22,321 nt of DNA from an uncultured Bacteroidales bacterium (GCA_937886715.1 CAKZZD010000023.1:1-22321), one strand, 5' to 3'. Shown: positions 1 to 8,683, counted from the stretch's first letter. A program made the numbers and translations. Notes: generated by a model not told the origin, from the letters alone.

Positions 1-246
1 GGTGGAAAAGACAAGCAGGAGGACGAAAAGGCCGGAGGTCTTATAGTAGAACAGGAGGCTGGCCGCGAAGAGGTATCCGTTGCGGCAGATGCGTTTCCAC
101 GGACTGAATTTTTTCCCCGAGGCGATAAGCGCAAAGATGGCATATACCACCAGGAAGAACACCCAAAAATGGATTTGGGTGAAGAGCAGCGGGTGAGAAC
201 TGTCAAATGTAAGGAGACTAATAAGATATGTACTGATATCGCTCAC
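1..246 (-). CDS. MBOAT-family membrane O-acyltransferase, N-terminal part (runs off the window)
   Basis: Only the first 82 codons are inside the window. The reading frame starts at a GTG (246-244); an in-frame TAA lies shortly upstream and no ATG follows, so GTG is the only credible start. The peptide has a soluble N-terminus, a first membrane segment rich in Phe/Val/Leu (about residues 24-43), a short basic loop containing GKKFSPWKRICRNGYLF, and the start of a second hydrophobic segment with YYKTSG. This is the usual beginning of MBOAT (AlgI/DltB-like) proteins, which move acyl groups across the inner membrane for polysaccharide O-acylation. The conserved MBOAT histidine lies beyond the window edge and cannot be checked. 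The start overlaps the preceding SGNH gene by 29 nt, so the two are translationally coupled. AlgI-type acyltransferases commonly work with SGNH-fold partners, as seen here. Confidence 0.75.
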   Translation of the reverse strand, partial: MSDISTYLISLLTFDSSHPLLFTQIHFWVFFLVVYAIFALIASGKKFSPWKRICRNGYLFAASLLFYYKTSGLFVLLLVFST

Positions 247-1483
247 TCGGGGGAGGGTAGAGTTGGTTGTTTATTGCTTGAAAAAGTGCGTTGGAGAAAA
301 GGTCGCCGATGAGGCGGTAGCCTGCGACGGTGAAGTGCACGCGGTCGGTTTTGGCAAGATTGGCTTTGCGCCATTTTTCCATCGATTCGAGGCCTCCCAT
401 GACTTGGAACTGGTCCCATACGGCGCCGCCTGTTTCTTTGGCGAGGCGATAGAACACCTCCCGGGCCAGAGGACCATTGGAGTTCACCACGTATTTTTTC
501 TTTGTCTTCTTAAAGAAACTGTCGTTGTTCGTGATGAAAATGAAGGCACAATCGGGGTTGACAACTCTGATGGAATCGATGAGCCTTTCATAATCGAGCC
601 GGAATTTCACGGTGTCGAAGTCGGATGAAGCGGCATCGTTGATGCCGATTCCAAACACAACGAGATCGGGCCTGACCAGACGCATGTCACGGACAAAGTT
701 TTCGCATCGCAGGTAGTCGTTCAGCGCAGCTCCGTTGACCCCGATGGAGTGGTAGGTGATGCCAGGCTTGGCGTTGGAGAGGAGGATGCCGTTGAGGGTG
801 AACTGTTTTTCCGGCGAACAGCGCAGCACAACGACAAAGGAATCGACGGCCTGTGTCAGGTTGAATATGTAACGGTCGGTTTTGGCGTCGATATAGGAAG
901 GGTAGATGTTTCGCTGTGAGGTTCTTATGAGCGGAATCACGCCTTGGTCGGAGTGGCCGAGGATGATGATGCGCGAGGTGGCATAGTTCACTCCCGAATC
1001 GGCCAGCACCACTTGCATTTCGGTCAAGGTGTCGGTCGCCGTGACGGCAATGCCGCACACGCCCAGCGGGTACTGGTGATCTTTGTAGATGTTGCGTGTC
1101 AGAATCGTGCGTTGGGGACAGTGGATGCGGTAGTCGGCAGGATTGTTGCAGTTGGCGGCGGCCGAATAAGGGAATATCATTCCCCGGTTTGCCACCAGGG
1201 TAGGGAATGCGTTAAGGATGTTTCTTCGGATTGTGTTCGGCAATGTGCCGGCCTGCACATGCGAGCTGCCGATATGGACGATGTTGATGTTCCCTTTTTC
1301 CAGCCTGGTCACACGGCGAAGTTTGCCGAAGAATGATTTCAATGCCGGTGATGCGGTGTCGTAATGCAGATAGTTGGAGTCGTAGTTGATGAAAGGATAC
1401 CTGGGCAAGTCGACAGGCCGTAGTTGCGCGTTGGCAATCAGGCTGAGGGATGCTATGGCTAGGAAGAGTAGGATTCTTTTCAT
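218..1483 (-). CDS. Secreted SGNH/GDSL-type hydrolase or O-acetyltransferase partner
   Basis: The protein has 421 residues, counted from the ATG at 1483, which overlaps the upstream gene's stop as ATGA and opens directly into a signal peptide (MKRILLFLAIASLSLIANAQ). A longer open frame upstream lies inside the preceding gene and is not used. SGNH blocks are visible: GSSH at residues 72-75 carries the nucleophilic Ser, GIGIND at 278-283 is the block III Asn region, and D380-R-V-H383 is the Asp/His pair of the triad. It is therefore a periplasmic or surface serine esterase/acyltransferase fold. With an MBOAT gene directly downstream and another SGNH-like protein upstream, the likely job is transfer of acetyl groups to, or their removal from, an envelope glycan. 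The substrate cannot be read from sequence. Confidence 0.82.
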   Translation of the reverse strand: MKRILLFLAIASLSLIANAQLRPVDLPRYPFINYDSNYLHYDTASPALKSFFGKLRRVTRLEKGNINIVHIGSSHVQAGTLPNTIRRNILNAFPTLVANRGMIFPYSAAANCNNPADYRIHCPQRTILTRNIYKDHQYPLGVCGIAVTATDTLTEMQVVLADSGVNYATSRIIILGHSDQGVIPLIRTSQRNIYPSYIDAKTDRYIFNLTQAVDSFVVVLRCSPEKQFTLNGILLSNAKPGITYHSIGVNGAALNDYLRCENFVRDMRLVRPDLVVFGIGINDAASSDFDTVKFRLDYERLIDSIRVVNPDCAFIFITNNDSFFKKTKKKYVVNSNGPLAREVFYRLAKETGGAVWDQFQVMGGLESMEKWRKANLAKTDRVHFTVAGYRLIGDLFSNALFQAINNQLYPPPSERYQYISY

Positions 1484-2883
1484 ACGTTCTCGGTCTCCTT
1501 TTTGCGTTTCAGAAGGTACAGGCGGTAGCTGTTGTCGAGGGCCCGGGCAAGCCTGTCGCCCATCACGTTGGCTCCATGCTGGGTGAAGTGTATGTAGTCT
1601 TTTCCGGCAAGGCCTTGATTGACCCATTCCGGCATGGTGTTTTCGCCTCCCATGGCGTGGTAGATGCTCCAATAGGCTGCCCCGTGTCGGATGGCCACTG
1701 CTGTCAGGCTGTCGATCAGTTCGGGTATCACTGGATAGGTTTGATATTTTCCTTTGCTCCGGGTGCTCATGTCCGACGGCCCTATGAATAGGATCCGTGC
1801 CTGGGGGCAACATTGGTGTATGTAGTCGATTTGTTCCCCTATCGATTTGCAGTAGCTGTCCAGCTTCTTGCCCGATTCCATGTAGGGGACGGTATTTCCG
1901 CCAAACTGCATGATAATCATTCCGATATCCATCTTTCGGTAGGTTGTTCGGAGCAGCTCTTCATCCACCAGAGTGAATTGCTTGCCCGAGCAGCCCCGCA
2001 TCGGTATGTTGTCGACGGCCACTCCGGATCCGTCATCGGCCAGGATGCCATAGATATCCGCGCGGCCGCTGACGTGCATCTGGAAATGGGTGATGGACGA
2101 GTCATAGCGCCAAGTCATGATGCCCGTTCCGTCGAGGCTCCAAGTTTGCATGTTGATGCTGTTGCTGTCGGTAGGGGCGGGAGTGACATGGGCCTTGATG
2201 CCGTTCCCGATGTTGTTGAAAAGAAGGCGGATACGGGAGAATTTTTTCACCCTTTCGTCAACGAAACTGACGGTCGAGGCTTTGACATCGGCAGTGGCTG
2301 AACCATACAGGCGGAAACTCTGCATCATGGGGCCGTAGTTTCCTTTGCTGTGCACCACGGTGCTGTCGCCGAACGACGACAGGTGGGTCAGTTTCCCTCG
2401 CGTGCTTTGTCTGACGGCATAGGTCGGTATCAGGGTGCGGAAGGGAATCAGGCCCGGACCGCCTCCGCCAAAGGTTTTCTGCATATATGACCTGAGTTGT
2501 GACGACATATGGTCCATCTCGATCTGCGAGTCGCCGTAGTGCAGTATTCTCACCACGCGGTCTTGCCCTTTGGCTCGGTCGGCGGCTTCCCAAAAAACAT
2601 TCAGGTAGTTCTCTTCCGGAAGAACGATTCTGAGTTCGCTGCTGTCCACAAGGTACTGGTAGTAAGCTATCGAATCGTTGAGCTGCAACAGCTCCTCCGA
2701 GGGGAGCTCTTCCTCAATTTCTATTGAAGCAGCCTGCTTTTGCGGGGCGATGATCGACTCTATCGTCGGCAGGTGCCAGACATGCCCTCCTATCCCAATG
2801 CCTGAGGAGGGGAACACCATACACAATATGGCCAGAGAAACTATAGCAAACGTCAGGAACAGCAGGATGCTGCGTGGTTTCAT
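1480..2883 (-). CDS. Membrane-anchored SGNH/GDSL-like protein
   Basis: The protein has 467 residues. It begins with an uncleaved-looking hydrophobic anchor (about residues 5-25) and then a periplasmic region. SGNH-type motifs are visible: HYGDSQ at 115-120 (catalytic Ser in GDS), a MQFGGN block resembling block III, and D429-Y-I-H432 near the C-terminus as the Asp/His pair. The stretch between the first block and the GGN block is long and probably contains an inserted beta-domain. The start ATG overlaps the lpxD stop by 4 nt, and its own stop overlaps the next SGNH gene by 4 nt. Two consecutive SGNH proteins plus an MBOAT suggest a two-component periplasmic acyl-transfer machine, comparable in principle to AlgX/AlgJ with AlgI. 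The family is well supported; the substrate is inferred. Confidence 0.78.
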   Translation of the reverse strand: MKPRSILLFLTFAIVSLAILCMVFPSSGIGIGGHVWHLPTIESIIAPQKQAASIEIEEELPSEELLQLNDSIAYYQYLVDSSELRIVLPEENYLNVFWEAADRAKGQDRVVRILHYGDSQIEMDHMSSQLRSYMQKTFGGGGPGLIPFRTLIPTYAVRQSTRGKLTHLSSFGDSTVVHSKGNYGPMMQSFRLYGSATADVKASTVSFVDERVKKFSRIRLLFNNIGNGIKAHVTPAPTDSNSINMQTWSLDGTGIMTWRYDSSITHFQMHVSGRADIYGILADDGSGVAVDNIPMRGCSGKQFTLVDEELLRTTYRKMDIGMIIMQFGGNTVPYMESGKKLDSYCKSIGEQIDYIHQCCPQARILFIGPSDMSTRSKGKYQTYPVIPELIDSLTAVAIRHGAAYWSIYHAMGGENTMPEWVNQGLAGKDYIHFTQHGANVMGDRLARALDNSYRLYLLKRKKETENV

Positions 2884-3893
2884 TTCTTTTCGAGTTTGTC
2901 TATGCGTTTGGCCAACTGTTCGATGTTTCGTACAAGAACTTCCACTTTCCTGCGTTTTGAGGCCTCCATGGCCGGACTGCCGAAGATCGACACGTCCGAT
3001 GGCACCGAATGGGTCACTCCACTCTGGGCTCCTATGGTGACATGGTCGCCAACAACGATGTGTCCGACAATTCCGGCCTGCCCTGCGATGATGCAGTTGG
3101 ACCCCACTTTACAGCTGCCGGCAATGCCCACTTGCGAGGCCATCGCGGTGTTGTTCCCTATCACGACGTTATGCGCCACCTGGCATAGGTTGTCCACCTT
3201 AACCCCTTGATGCAGAATGGTCGACCCCATCGTGGCGCGGTCGATACAGGTGTTGGCGCCAACCTCCACATTGTCCTCCAGCACCACGTTCCCGATCTGG
3301 TCAATCTTGTTCCATCCGCCATCACCTGTCGGGGCAAACCCGAAGCCGTCGGCTCCGATAACAGCCCCGGAATGCAGGATGCAGTTTTTGCCAATCTCAA
3401 CGCCTTCGTATATCTTCACGCCTGAATACAGCGTCGTGCCGTCGCCGATTGTGCAGTTGTCGCCAACATATACATGCGGATATATCTTCACATTGTCGCC
3501 GATCTTGCAATGGCGTCCCACCACGGCATAAGGTCCAAGGTAGCATTTCTTTCCTATGTGCGACCCGCGTCCCACGCTGCTGCGCCATGAACGTCCTTTG
3601 GGCGGCTTGTTCCGGTTGTTGAAGAAGTGAAGCAGTATCGCCACTGCCATATAGGGATTCTCCACTCGAATCAGTGTCGACGGTATCTCATGTTCGGGCT
3701 GAAAGGTCTTGTTGACAATCACTATCGAAGCATGTCGCTCGTATATATAGTGGGTGTATTTCGGATTTCCGAGAAAGGTGATCCCTCCCTCTTCCCCTTC
3801 CTCTATCTTGCAGGGTTTCCAAACTTTCACATTGCCGTCACCTTCGACCGTCCCTTTTACGATTTTGGCTAATTCGTTGGCTGTGTATTGCAT
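2880..3893 (-). CDS. lpxD: UDP-3-O-acylglucosamine N-acyltransferase LpxD
   Basis: This enzyme adds the N-linked 3-hydroxyacyl chain from acyl-ACP to UDP-3-O-acylglucosamine, the third step of lipid A synthesis. I take the ATG at 3893 (337 residues), because it opens with MQYTANELAKIV, as in the family; an ATG eight codons upstream is possible. An N-terminal uridine-binding domain (about 1-100) is followed by a left-handed beta-helix of hexapeptide repeats (about 105-295). The acyl-binding/recognition segment GADGFGFAP is at 180-188, and the catalytic His is H241 in QVAHN. The C-terminal helix (about 315-337) is the trimer-forming tail. The gene follows lptC by 57 nt and overlaps the SGNH gene by 4 nt, so lipid A acylation is genetically tied both to LPS export and to the O-acylation genes. 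Confidence 0.95.
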   Translation of the reverse strand: MQYTANELAKIVKGTVEGDGNVKVWKPCKIEEGEEGGITFLGNPKYTHYIYERHASIVIVNKTFQPEHEIPSTLIRVENPYMAVAILLHFFNNRNKPPKGRSWRSSVGRGSHIGKKCYLGPYAVVGRHCKIGDNVKIYPHVYVGDNCTIGDGTTLYSGVKIYEGVEIGKNCILHSGAVIGADGFGFAPTGDGGWNKIDQIGNVVLEDNVEVGANTCIDRATMGSTILHQGVKVDNLCQVAHNVVIGNNTAMASQVGIAGSCKVGSNCIIAGQAGIVGHIVVGDHVTIGAQSGVTHSVPSDVSIFGSPAMEASKRRKVEVLVRNIEQLAKRIDKLEKK

Positions 3894-3950
3894 GTGTGGG
3901 TGTTCTTTTTCAATCACTTAGACCCCGATCTGCCGGGGCATTTTTTCTCT

Positions 3951-4526
3951 CTATTCTTCAACCTCCACCGTTCCGCGTTGGCGTAATATGCGCAGGTTCT
4001 GCATCTGTTGGTCGCTCACGAAGCCATCTCCGTAGGTCACTCGCTGGCCATTTACAGCCCTTACGGAATGGTTGCTGTAAATGCGGTCCTCGTTCGAGTT
4101 CCAGATGATGTCCTCAAGATATATCGTGTCGCCATTCTGGTAGTCGATCACCACGACGCTGTCTTGCGCCTTCATGATGTTCCTCTCGTCGAGCGATATG
4201 GCATAGTTCGCCCGTAGCGTGGTCCGTAGCTGTTGCTGGTTGTCGAAGAATTGCAGTTCTACTCCTTTCGGGTATACCGTCTTCGCCTCTGGGGTCTGGT
4301 ATTGCTGAATCAATGGCGCCTCAAGTGTCATCTGGAGTACGCCTCTCTCGCTCCGGCGCACTTCTGCGCCCTTGAGCTCCTGGCTGGGCAGGTTGCGGTT
4401 GTTGAACATGCTGATGGTCTCCATGTCGTTCGTGCAGCCCGTGCACAGCAGCATAAAGCAACACCAAAGAGGCACCGCCAGGGTGCCTCTTGTTTGTTTG
4501 AATCTTTTGTTCCTGAGGCTGTCCAA
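3951..4526 (-). CDS. lptC: LPS export periplasmic lipoprotein LptC
   Basis: LptC takes LPS from the inner-membrane LptFGB transporter and passes it to LptA. The 191-residue protein has a basic N-terminus, a hydrophobic segment and a lipobox-like LLCTGC (Cys near residue 31). A beta-jellyroll region typical of LptC follows: a GVLQMTLEAPLIQQY stretch, then VYPKGVELQFFD, then AQDSVVVIDYQNGDTIYLEDIIWN, and VTYGDGFVSDQQ near the end. The only reasonable start is TTG at 4526; the first internal Met lies within the signal hydrophobic stretch. It follows the TPR gene by 9 nt and lies in the same reading frame as it, separated from it by the TAG. Lipidation is inferred from the motif; many LptC proteins have an uncleaved anchor instead. 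Confidence 0.88.
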   Translation of the reverse strand: MDSLRNKRFKQTRGTLAVPLWCCFMLLCTGCTNDMETISMFNNRNLPSQELKGAEVRRSERGVLQMTLEAPLIQQYQTPEAKTVYPKGVELQFFDNQQQLRTTLRANYAISLDERNIMKAQDSVVVIDYQNGDTIYLEDIIWNSNEDRIYSNHSVRAVNGQRVTYGDGFVSDQQMQNLRILRQRGTVEVEE

Positions 4527-4535
4527 GATCTTTGG

Positions 4536-5882
4536 CTATCTCGTTCTCACCGTAGTGGTCACTCCGATCCATCCGGGAATCGTGAAGCTGTGGCCATTCT
4601 CCAACCCTGCCATGAAGGCATCGGCGCGTTTCGGGAAACGGGCGGCATACGAACTGATCATTCTGTTGCAGGCCTCGACGTTCTCCTCCGAAGGATCCAC
4701 ACTCTTCGAACGGTTCAGCATATCCACGGCTGCCCAATACACGCTGTGGCCTCCCACGTTGTCCTCACTTGCCGAAGAAGCGCTTGAGGCGTAGAGCGAG
4801 GCAATCATGCGGTAGGGCTCGCCTTTGGTCACATCTGCATCTGCTGCGTTGTTGTAGGCTGCGCGCGCTGCGCTGTAGCTCTTGGCTCCCGTGTATGCGT
4901 GACCCAGGAACAGGTAGGCTTTGTATTTGTCTTTGGCCGACACGCCTTTCACTGCATCGTTCAGATATTCAATGGCCTTCGCGTATTGCTTCTTCGACAG
5001 GCACATCTGGCCCATGTTCAAAGCGGTGGCGGGACTCGGCTCTAGCCGGTAAAGGTTCTCGGTAGCCGAGAAGAAGAGTTCTTGATCGGTGCAGCGCTTG
5101 CGGGTCATGATGCCCGTGATCTTCTTCAGCAGATCCACATTCTCAGGATCAGCCTCGAATTTCTTGCCGTAAATCTCCACAAGCTGCTCGCAGCTGGCAT
5201 ACGGCGAGAAGGCCGCTTCAACGCCTGCTATGTAGCCGCGGATGGTGGCGGCCTTCACACTGTCGCTGGCGTTTTTCTGCAACTCGTCGTCAAGCATGTC
5301 GCTCGCTATGTCGTAGTTGTCAACCACCAGCGTGGGCTCCGCAAAGCCGGCGCGGACATAGTTGATCGTCGCCTCCATATATTTCACCAGATATCCGGCC
5401 TCAAGGTCATCGCCCATCTTCACGGCGTCGGAGTATAGTTTGTAGTACTCCTCAAGGCCGTCCTGGCCCTTCAGGCTTTCAAGCTCCATAGCCTTGGTGG
5501 CGGTATATTTCGCGGCATCGCCATAGTTGGCAATGCGCGTGTCGTACATGCGCATCAGCTCGGCAATCAGCGAATCTTTCTCTTCCGGCGTCTTGGCCTT
5601 GGCTATCATCGCCTTCAGGATGTTGGCTCCGTTGATATAAAGGTTCTTGCTCTGCCGCGGGCAGTTCTTCACAATGGTCTGCCAGTACGGGTAGGCCTCT
5701 TCAAGGTAGCGCACATCTTTCGAGGCTTTGTACTGTTTCACATCCTCCTGGTACAGCGATACCGATTCCAATGTCGCCTGCATCACTTCGTCGTCGCAGC
5801 CCCAATCGCGCGTCTGGGCCATCGTGGTGAACGTTACTGCTGACAGGCAGATTCCCATTGCTAAAATTCTGATTGTTTTCAT
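4536..5882 (-). CDS. Periplasmic/exported TPR-repeat protein
   Basis: The protein has 448 residues and a clear signal peptide (MKTIRILAMGICLSAVTFTTMAQ). The mature part is helical. N-terminal repeats cover a YPYWQTIVKNCPRQSKNLYINGANIL-like region, and a more canonical TPR pair lies around residues 270-370, with patterns such as ALNMGQMCLSKKQYAKAIEYLNDAV and AYLFLGHAYTGAKSYSAARAAYNNA. TPR proteins of this type are scaffolds; no catalytic motif is visible. The gene lies between an outer-membrane barrel gene (78 nt upstream) and lptC (9 nt downstream), which suggests a role in envelope assembly. The partner cannot be named. The start at 5882 is the only ATG giving the signal peptide. Confidence 0.85.
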   Translation of the reverse strand: MKTIRILAMGICLSAVTFTTMAQTRDWGCDDEVMQATLESVSLYQEDVKQYKASKDVRYLEEAYPYWQTIVKNCPRQSKNLYINGANILKAMIAKAKTPEEKDSLIAELMRMYDTRIANYGDAAKYTATKAMELESLKGQDGLEEYYKLYSDAVKMGDDLEAGYLVKYMEATINYVRAGFAEPTLVVDNYDIASDMLDDELQKNASDSVKAATIRGYIAGVEAAFSPYASCEQLVEIYGKKFEADPENVDLLKKITGIMTRKRCTDQELFFSATENLYRLEPSPATALNMGQMCLSKKQYAKAIEYLNDAVKGVSAKDKYKAYLFLGHAYTGAKSYSAARAAYNNAADADVTKGEPYRMIASLYASSASSASEDNVGGHSVYWAAVDMLNRSKSVDPSEENVEACNRMISSYAARFPKRADAFMAGLENGHSFTIPGWIGVTTTVRTR

Positions 5883-5960
5883 TTCTATCTGTGTTTGTCT
5901 TGTTGCGGTTATTTTTTAGTTTAGTACTTCTCCGTTATTCTTTATTGCGCGCTCCTCCGA

Positions 5961-7295
5961 TCAGTCAAACTTGCGTTTGAAGAACCACCGTTCGCAGCTG
6001 CTCACCGAGATGCCCACCGTCAGGCTGTTCCGCTGCAATATGTCGCGCGTGCCCAACTGGCTGTACCCCAGGCTGATCGTCAGCAGTGAGCGTCCTTTCC
6101 TCATCGGAAGCGTGACGCCCAATCCGGCACCCCATTCGTTGATCTGCCGTTGCGTGTCATCTATCGTCAGATACATCGTTCCCAACTCGCGGTGAACGCC
6201 GAGGCTCCAGCTGATGCGCCCCAGATAGCGGGGGGCATCCATGTCCCCGCGGCGCTCAAAACCAAGGGCATAACGGCTGTATGGGCCATACTGCAGCGCC
6301 GTCTCGCCGAAAATCGGGTGGTCGCTATTCTCAATATATTTCAGCCCCGACCATCCGGCAAAAGTGGCATCGGCGGCAACCATCCAGCGCCCGTTGTGCT
6401 CCAGGCTCACCCCCACGCCGATCGTATGGTCCAGAAGCAGGTCACTCTGGTATTCCGCATCCTCTCCCCGTGCAGGGAAAATGGTGTCCACTAGCGTCTC
6501 GTCGCTGGGATGATACGTGTATTTCAGCGCCAAGTCTTTCACATGCATCTGACGCGCCGGTTTATAGTTCACGCCAATCCCGAGCGTATAGTGCTCCCCG
6601 AGGGGCTCAAAGTATTGCGCTCCCAGGTCAAACAGCACGTTGCTCAACGACGTCTTTTTGTATCGGCGCACATTGATATAATAGGTCGAATCGTTACCCT
6701 GGAACGAATACGAAATGGCCCTTTGCACATTGCCAACCAGATAGTTGACATTGAATCCCCCCTGCAGGCGACGGCCCTCGCGGCCGTTCCCGATCAGGTT
6801 GAAGGCACTGCCCAGAAACACCTGGTTCACTCCGCCGGTTCCGTCATACACCGTCTTCACCACATTGCTGTCCATATAGCTCCCCTGCGCCACCGACTCA
6901 TAGTCGGCCGACGAGTACGGAAGCAGTCCTCCGGCCAGCTTCCACCACCGCGTAATGGGCATCGCCACAGTCAGATAGGCGATGTTTCCGTCCGCATCCC
7001 ACAGGTGGTCGTTGTCGTGGCGCAACGTGCCCATCTGGATCCCCAGGCCCATGTCAAACACAAAACTCTCGCTCTCTATCCCGGCATACGAGGCAGGGTT
7101 GAACGGGTTGACGAAATTGTTCCCCGTCAGCGTGTACGCCGTGCCTCCCATCCGCGTCACTATCGGATTGTTGTACGGCTGGTCGCTCAATCCTATGCCA
7201 AACTGCGATAGCGGCACATTGAACCCATTCTGCGCTTCTGCGCACACCACGGCACACACCATGGCCATTATCGTGAGTGTCTGTCTAATCTTCAT
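5961..7295 (-). CDS. Outer-membrane beta-barrel protein (FadL/OMPP1-like)
   Basis: The 444-residue protein has a signal peptide (MKIRQTLTIMAMVCAVVCAEAQ). It continues with an N-terminal plug-like segment, in which GIGLSDQPYNNPIVTRMGGTAY and NNFVNPFNPASYAG resemble the start of FadL/OMPP1-type barrels. Many alternating amphipathic strands rich in Tyr/Gly follow. The last residues are basic (ERWFFKRKFD) rather than ending in the usual Phe, but an aromatic-rich final strand precedes them. It probably forms an outer-membrane channel for a hydrophobic or unknown solute. The start overlaps the end of coaX by 11 nt. The TPR gene follows after 78 nt with no promoter-like sequence between, consistent with co-transcription. 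Confidence 0.82.
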   Translation of the reverse strand: MKIRQTLTIMAMVCAVVCAEAQNGFNVPLSQFGIGLSDQPYNNPIVTRMGGTAYTLTGNNFVNPFNPASYAGIESESFVFDMGLGIQMGTLRHDNDHLWDADGNIAYLTVAMPITRWWKLAGGLLPYSSADYESVAQGSYMDSNVVKTVYDGTGGVNQVFLGSAFNLIGNGREGRRLQGGFNVNYLVGNVQRAISYSFQGNDSTYYINVRRYKKTSLSNVLFDLGAQYFEPLGEHYTLGIGVNYKPARQMHVKDLALKYTYHPSDETLVDTIFPARGEDAEYQSDLLLDHTIGVGVSLEHNGRWMVAADATFAGWSGLKYIENSDHPIFGETALQYGPYSRYALGFERRGDMDAPRYLGRISWSLGVHRELGTMYLTIDDTQRQINEWGAGLGVTLPMRKGRSLLTISLGYSQLGTRDILQRNSLTVGISVSSCERWFFKRKFD

Positions 7296-7965
7296 GATAT
7301 CTCATTATTTCGTTCAGCCCGATCATGGTCAGCCATTCCACATGCTCCCACGACGTGGCTCCTGCATTCGCCAGCGTCGCGGCATCCCCTCCGGTGAGCA
7401 GCACATGCAGCTCCCCCGCCTTCTCTTTGTACAGGGTCACATATCCTGCAAGCGCCAGCATCGTCGCTCCTAGCGTCCCCGACACTATGCTCTCCTCGGT
7501 GCTTCGGCCTAGAATCGTCACTTTCGTGCTTTCCGTAATATCTATTAACGGCAATTTCTCCGTAAAATTATGCAGCGCCTGCAAATTCATCCGCAGCCCG
7601 GGCATGATCGCCCCGCCATGATACGTCCCGCCGCCGTCGACAAAGTCCACCGTGATGCACGTCCCGGCGTCAATCACCAGGCTCGCACTTCCGGGATGCA
7701 GCGCCCACGCGCCGCACACGTTCGCTATGCGGTCCGCCCCCAAGGTCTTGGGGGTCTTGTAGTTCAGCGCTATGGGCAGCGGCGTGTCGCTGTCCAGTAT
7801 GTCTATCGCCAAACCTCCAGCGTAGTGTCCACTCACACATGCCAGCGCCCGGCTCGCCGCCGACAGCTGCTCCGTCGGTGTGCCATAGCCGTGCCCCGTC
7901 ATCTCCGATCCCTCGAATGTGGCCCACTTCGTGGCGGTATTCCCTATGTCAAGCGCCAGGTTCAT
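7285..7965 (-). CDS. coaX: Type III pantothenate kinase CoaX
   Basis: CoaX phosphorylates pantothenate with ATP in the first committed step of coenzyme A synthesis. It is a cytoplasmic ASKHA-fold enzyme. The 226-residue protein shows the family motifs: the phosphate-binding DIGNT at residues 6-10, the GADR motif at 76-79 with the pantothenate-binding context TPKTLGADR, the DAGT motif at 99-102, the GGAIMPGL segment at 117-124, and a late adenosine-region TGGDA at 191-195. It is slightly short but within the range for Bacteroidales CoaX. It starts one nucleotide after the pth stop and overlaps the outer-membrane protein gene by 11 nt, so it sits inside the envelope operon. It ends in TAG, which shows that TAG acts as a normal stop in this genome. 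Confidence 0.95.
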   Translation of the reverse strand: MNLALDIGNTATKWATFEGSEMTGHGYGTPTEQLSAASRALACVSGHYAGGLAIDILDSDTPLPIALNYKTPKTLGADRIANVCGAWALHPGSASLVIDAGTCITVDFVDGGGTYHGGAIMPGLRMNLQALHNFTEKLPLIDITESTKVTILGRSTEESIVSGTLGATMLALAGYVTLYKEKAGELHVLLTGGDAATLANAGATSWEHVEWLTMIGLNEIMRYHED

Positions 7966-7966
7966 C

Positions 7967-8617
7967 TCATTTTCCGTTATACATATTCATCGCACGGTCA
8001 GCACCTTGCGTGCAAAAACACCTCACCATCTCCGCCGCATCCTTGATCCGCGGATCCAACGTCGCCATCTCCTCCTCCGTAAACTTCCCAAGCACATAGT
8101 CTATCTGATGGCCGCGGCCAAAATGGTTCCCCACACCGATACGCAGGCGGCAATAGTTCTGCGTCCCTAGCGCCGCCTCAATGTCCGCCAGACCGTTGTG
8201 CCCGCCATTCGACCCCTGCTTCTTCATCCTCAGCGTCCCCACCTCAAGGGCTATGTCGTCCACCACCACCAGCACATTCTCCAGCGGTATCTTCTCCGCC
8301 TGCATCCAGTAGCGCACCGCCTTGCCGCTCAGGTTCATATATGTCGTAGGCTTGATCAGCGTCACCTGTCGCCCCTTCACCTTGATCTCCGCACGGTATG
8401 CATGCCGCTCCAGGCTCCATTTCGCCTCAGCCGCGCTGGCCAGCTCGTCCACAACCATAAAGCCCGCATTGTGGCGCGTCCCTTCATATTCGCTGCCCAC
8501 ATTTCCCAGTCCCACTATCAGATATTTCGCCACGTTGTCAGTGTTTTTATTATTGTCATTCCTGTGTTTCTTCCTTGATACACAGAACGATATGAACCAT
8601 TCTTTAAGTGTCATCAT
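7967..8617 (-). CDS. pth: Peptidyl-tRNA hydrolase Pth
   Basis: Pth recycles peptidyl-tRNAs that drop off the ribosome by cleaving the peptide-tRNA ester. Family residues are all visible: the Asn in KYLIVGLGN, the catalytic His in TRHNAGF, the Asn in TTYMNLSG, the Asp in VVVDDI, and the Asn in GSNGGHNG. From the ATG at 8617 the protein has 216 residues with a non-conserved 28-residue basic N-terminus. A GTG at 8533 would give a 188-residue protein of standard length beginning V-A-K-Y-L. The -7 promoter box at 8640-8633 leaves only a short leader before 8617, so both starts are plausible; the ORF end and identity are not in doubt. It is the first gene of the long minus-strand operon. Confidence 0.92.
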   Translation of the reverse strand: MMTLKEWFISFCVSRKKHRNDNNKNTDNVAKYLIVGLGNVGSEYEGTRHNAGFMVVDELASAAEAKWSLERHAYRAEIKVKGRQVTLIKPTTYMNLSGKAVRYWMQAEKIPLENVLVVVDDIALEVGTLRMKKQGSNGGHNGLADIEAALGTQNYCRLRIGVGNHFGRGHQIDYVLGKFTEEEMATLDPRIKDAAEMVRCFCTQGADRAMNMYNGK

Positions 8618-8632
8618 TCAATCTTGGAACTG

Positions 8633-8640
8633 CAAAGGTA
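8633..8640 (-). promoter_or_regulatory. Bacteroidota -7 promoter box upstream of pth
   Basis: The minus strand reads TACCTTTG, matching the Bacteroidota -7 consensus TAnnTTTG. No TTTG -33 element lies at 19-20 nt. It is 15 nt upstream of the ATG at 8617 and about 100 nt upstream of the alternative GTG. It is the only promoter-like element found for the pth-to-MBOAT gene series. Confidence 0.6.
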
Positions 8641-8683
8641 CAAAAAAAACTTCACCCGCCATATTTATATTTACAGAAACAAT

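Noticed and set aside
1484..1813. Upstream extension of the second SGNH frame
   Set aside because: It lies inside the first SGNH gene in another frame. The signal peptide start at 1483 fits the ATGA overlap.
3923..3946. CCCCG/CGGGG hairpin followed by six T on the plus strand between lptC and lpxD
   Set aside because: It has the shape of a plus-strand terminator, but no plus-strand gene precedes it. On the coding strand there is no U-tract. The stem is only 5 bp, so I regard it as chance or a weak antisense stop.
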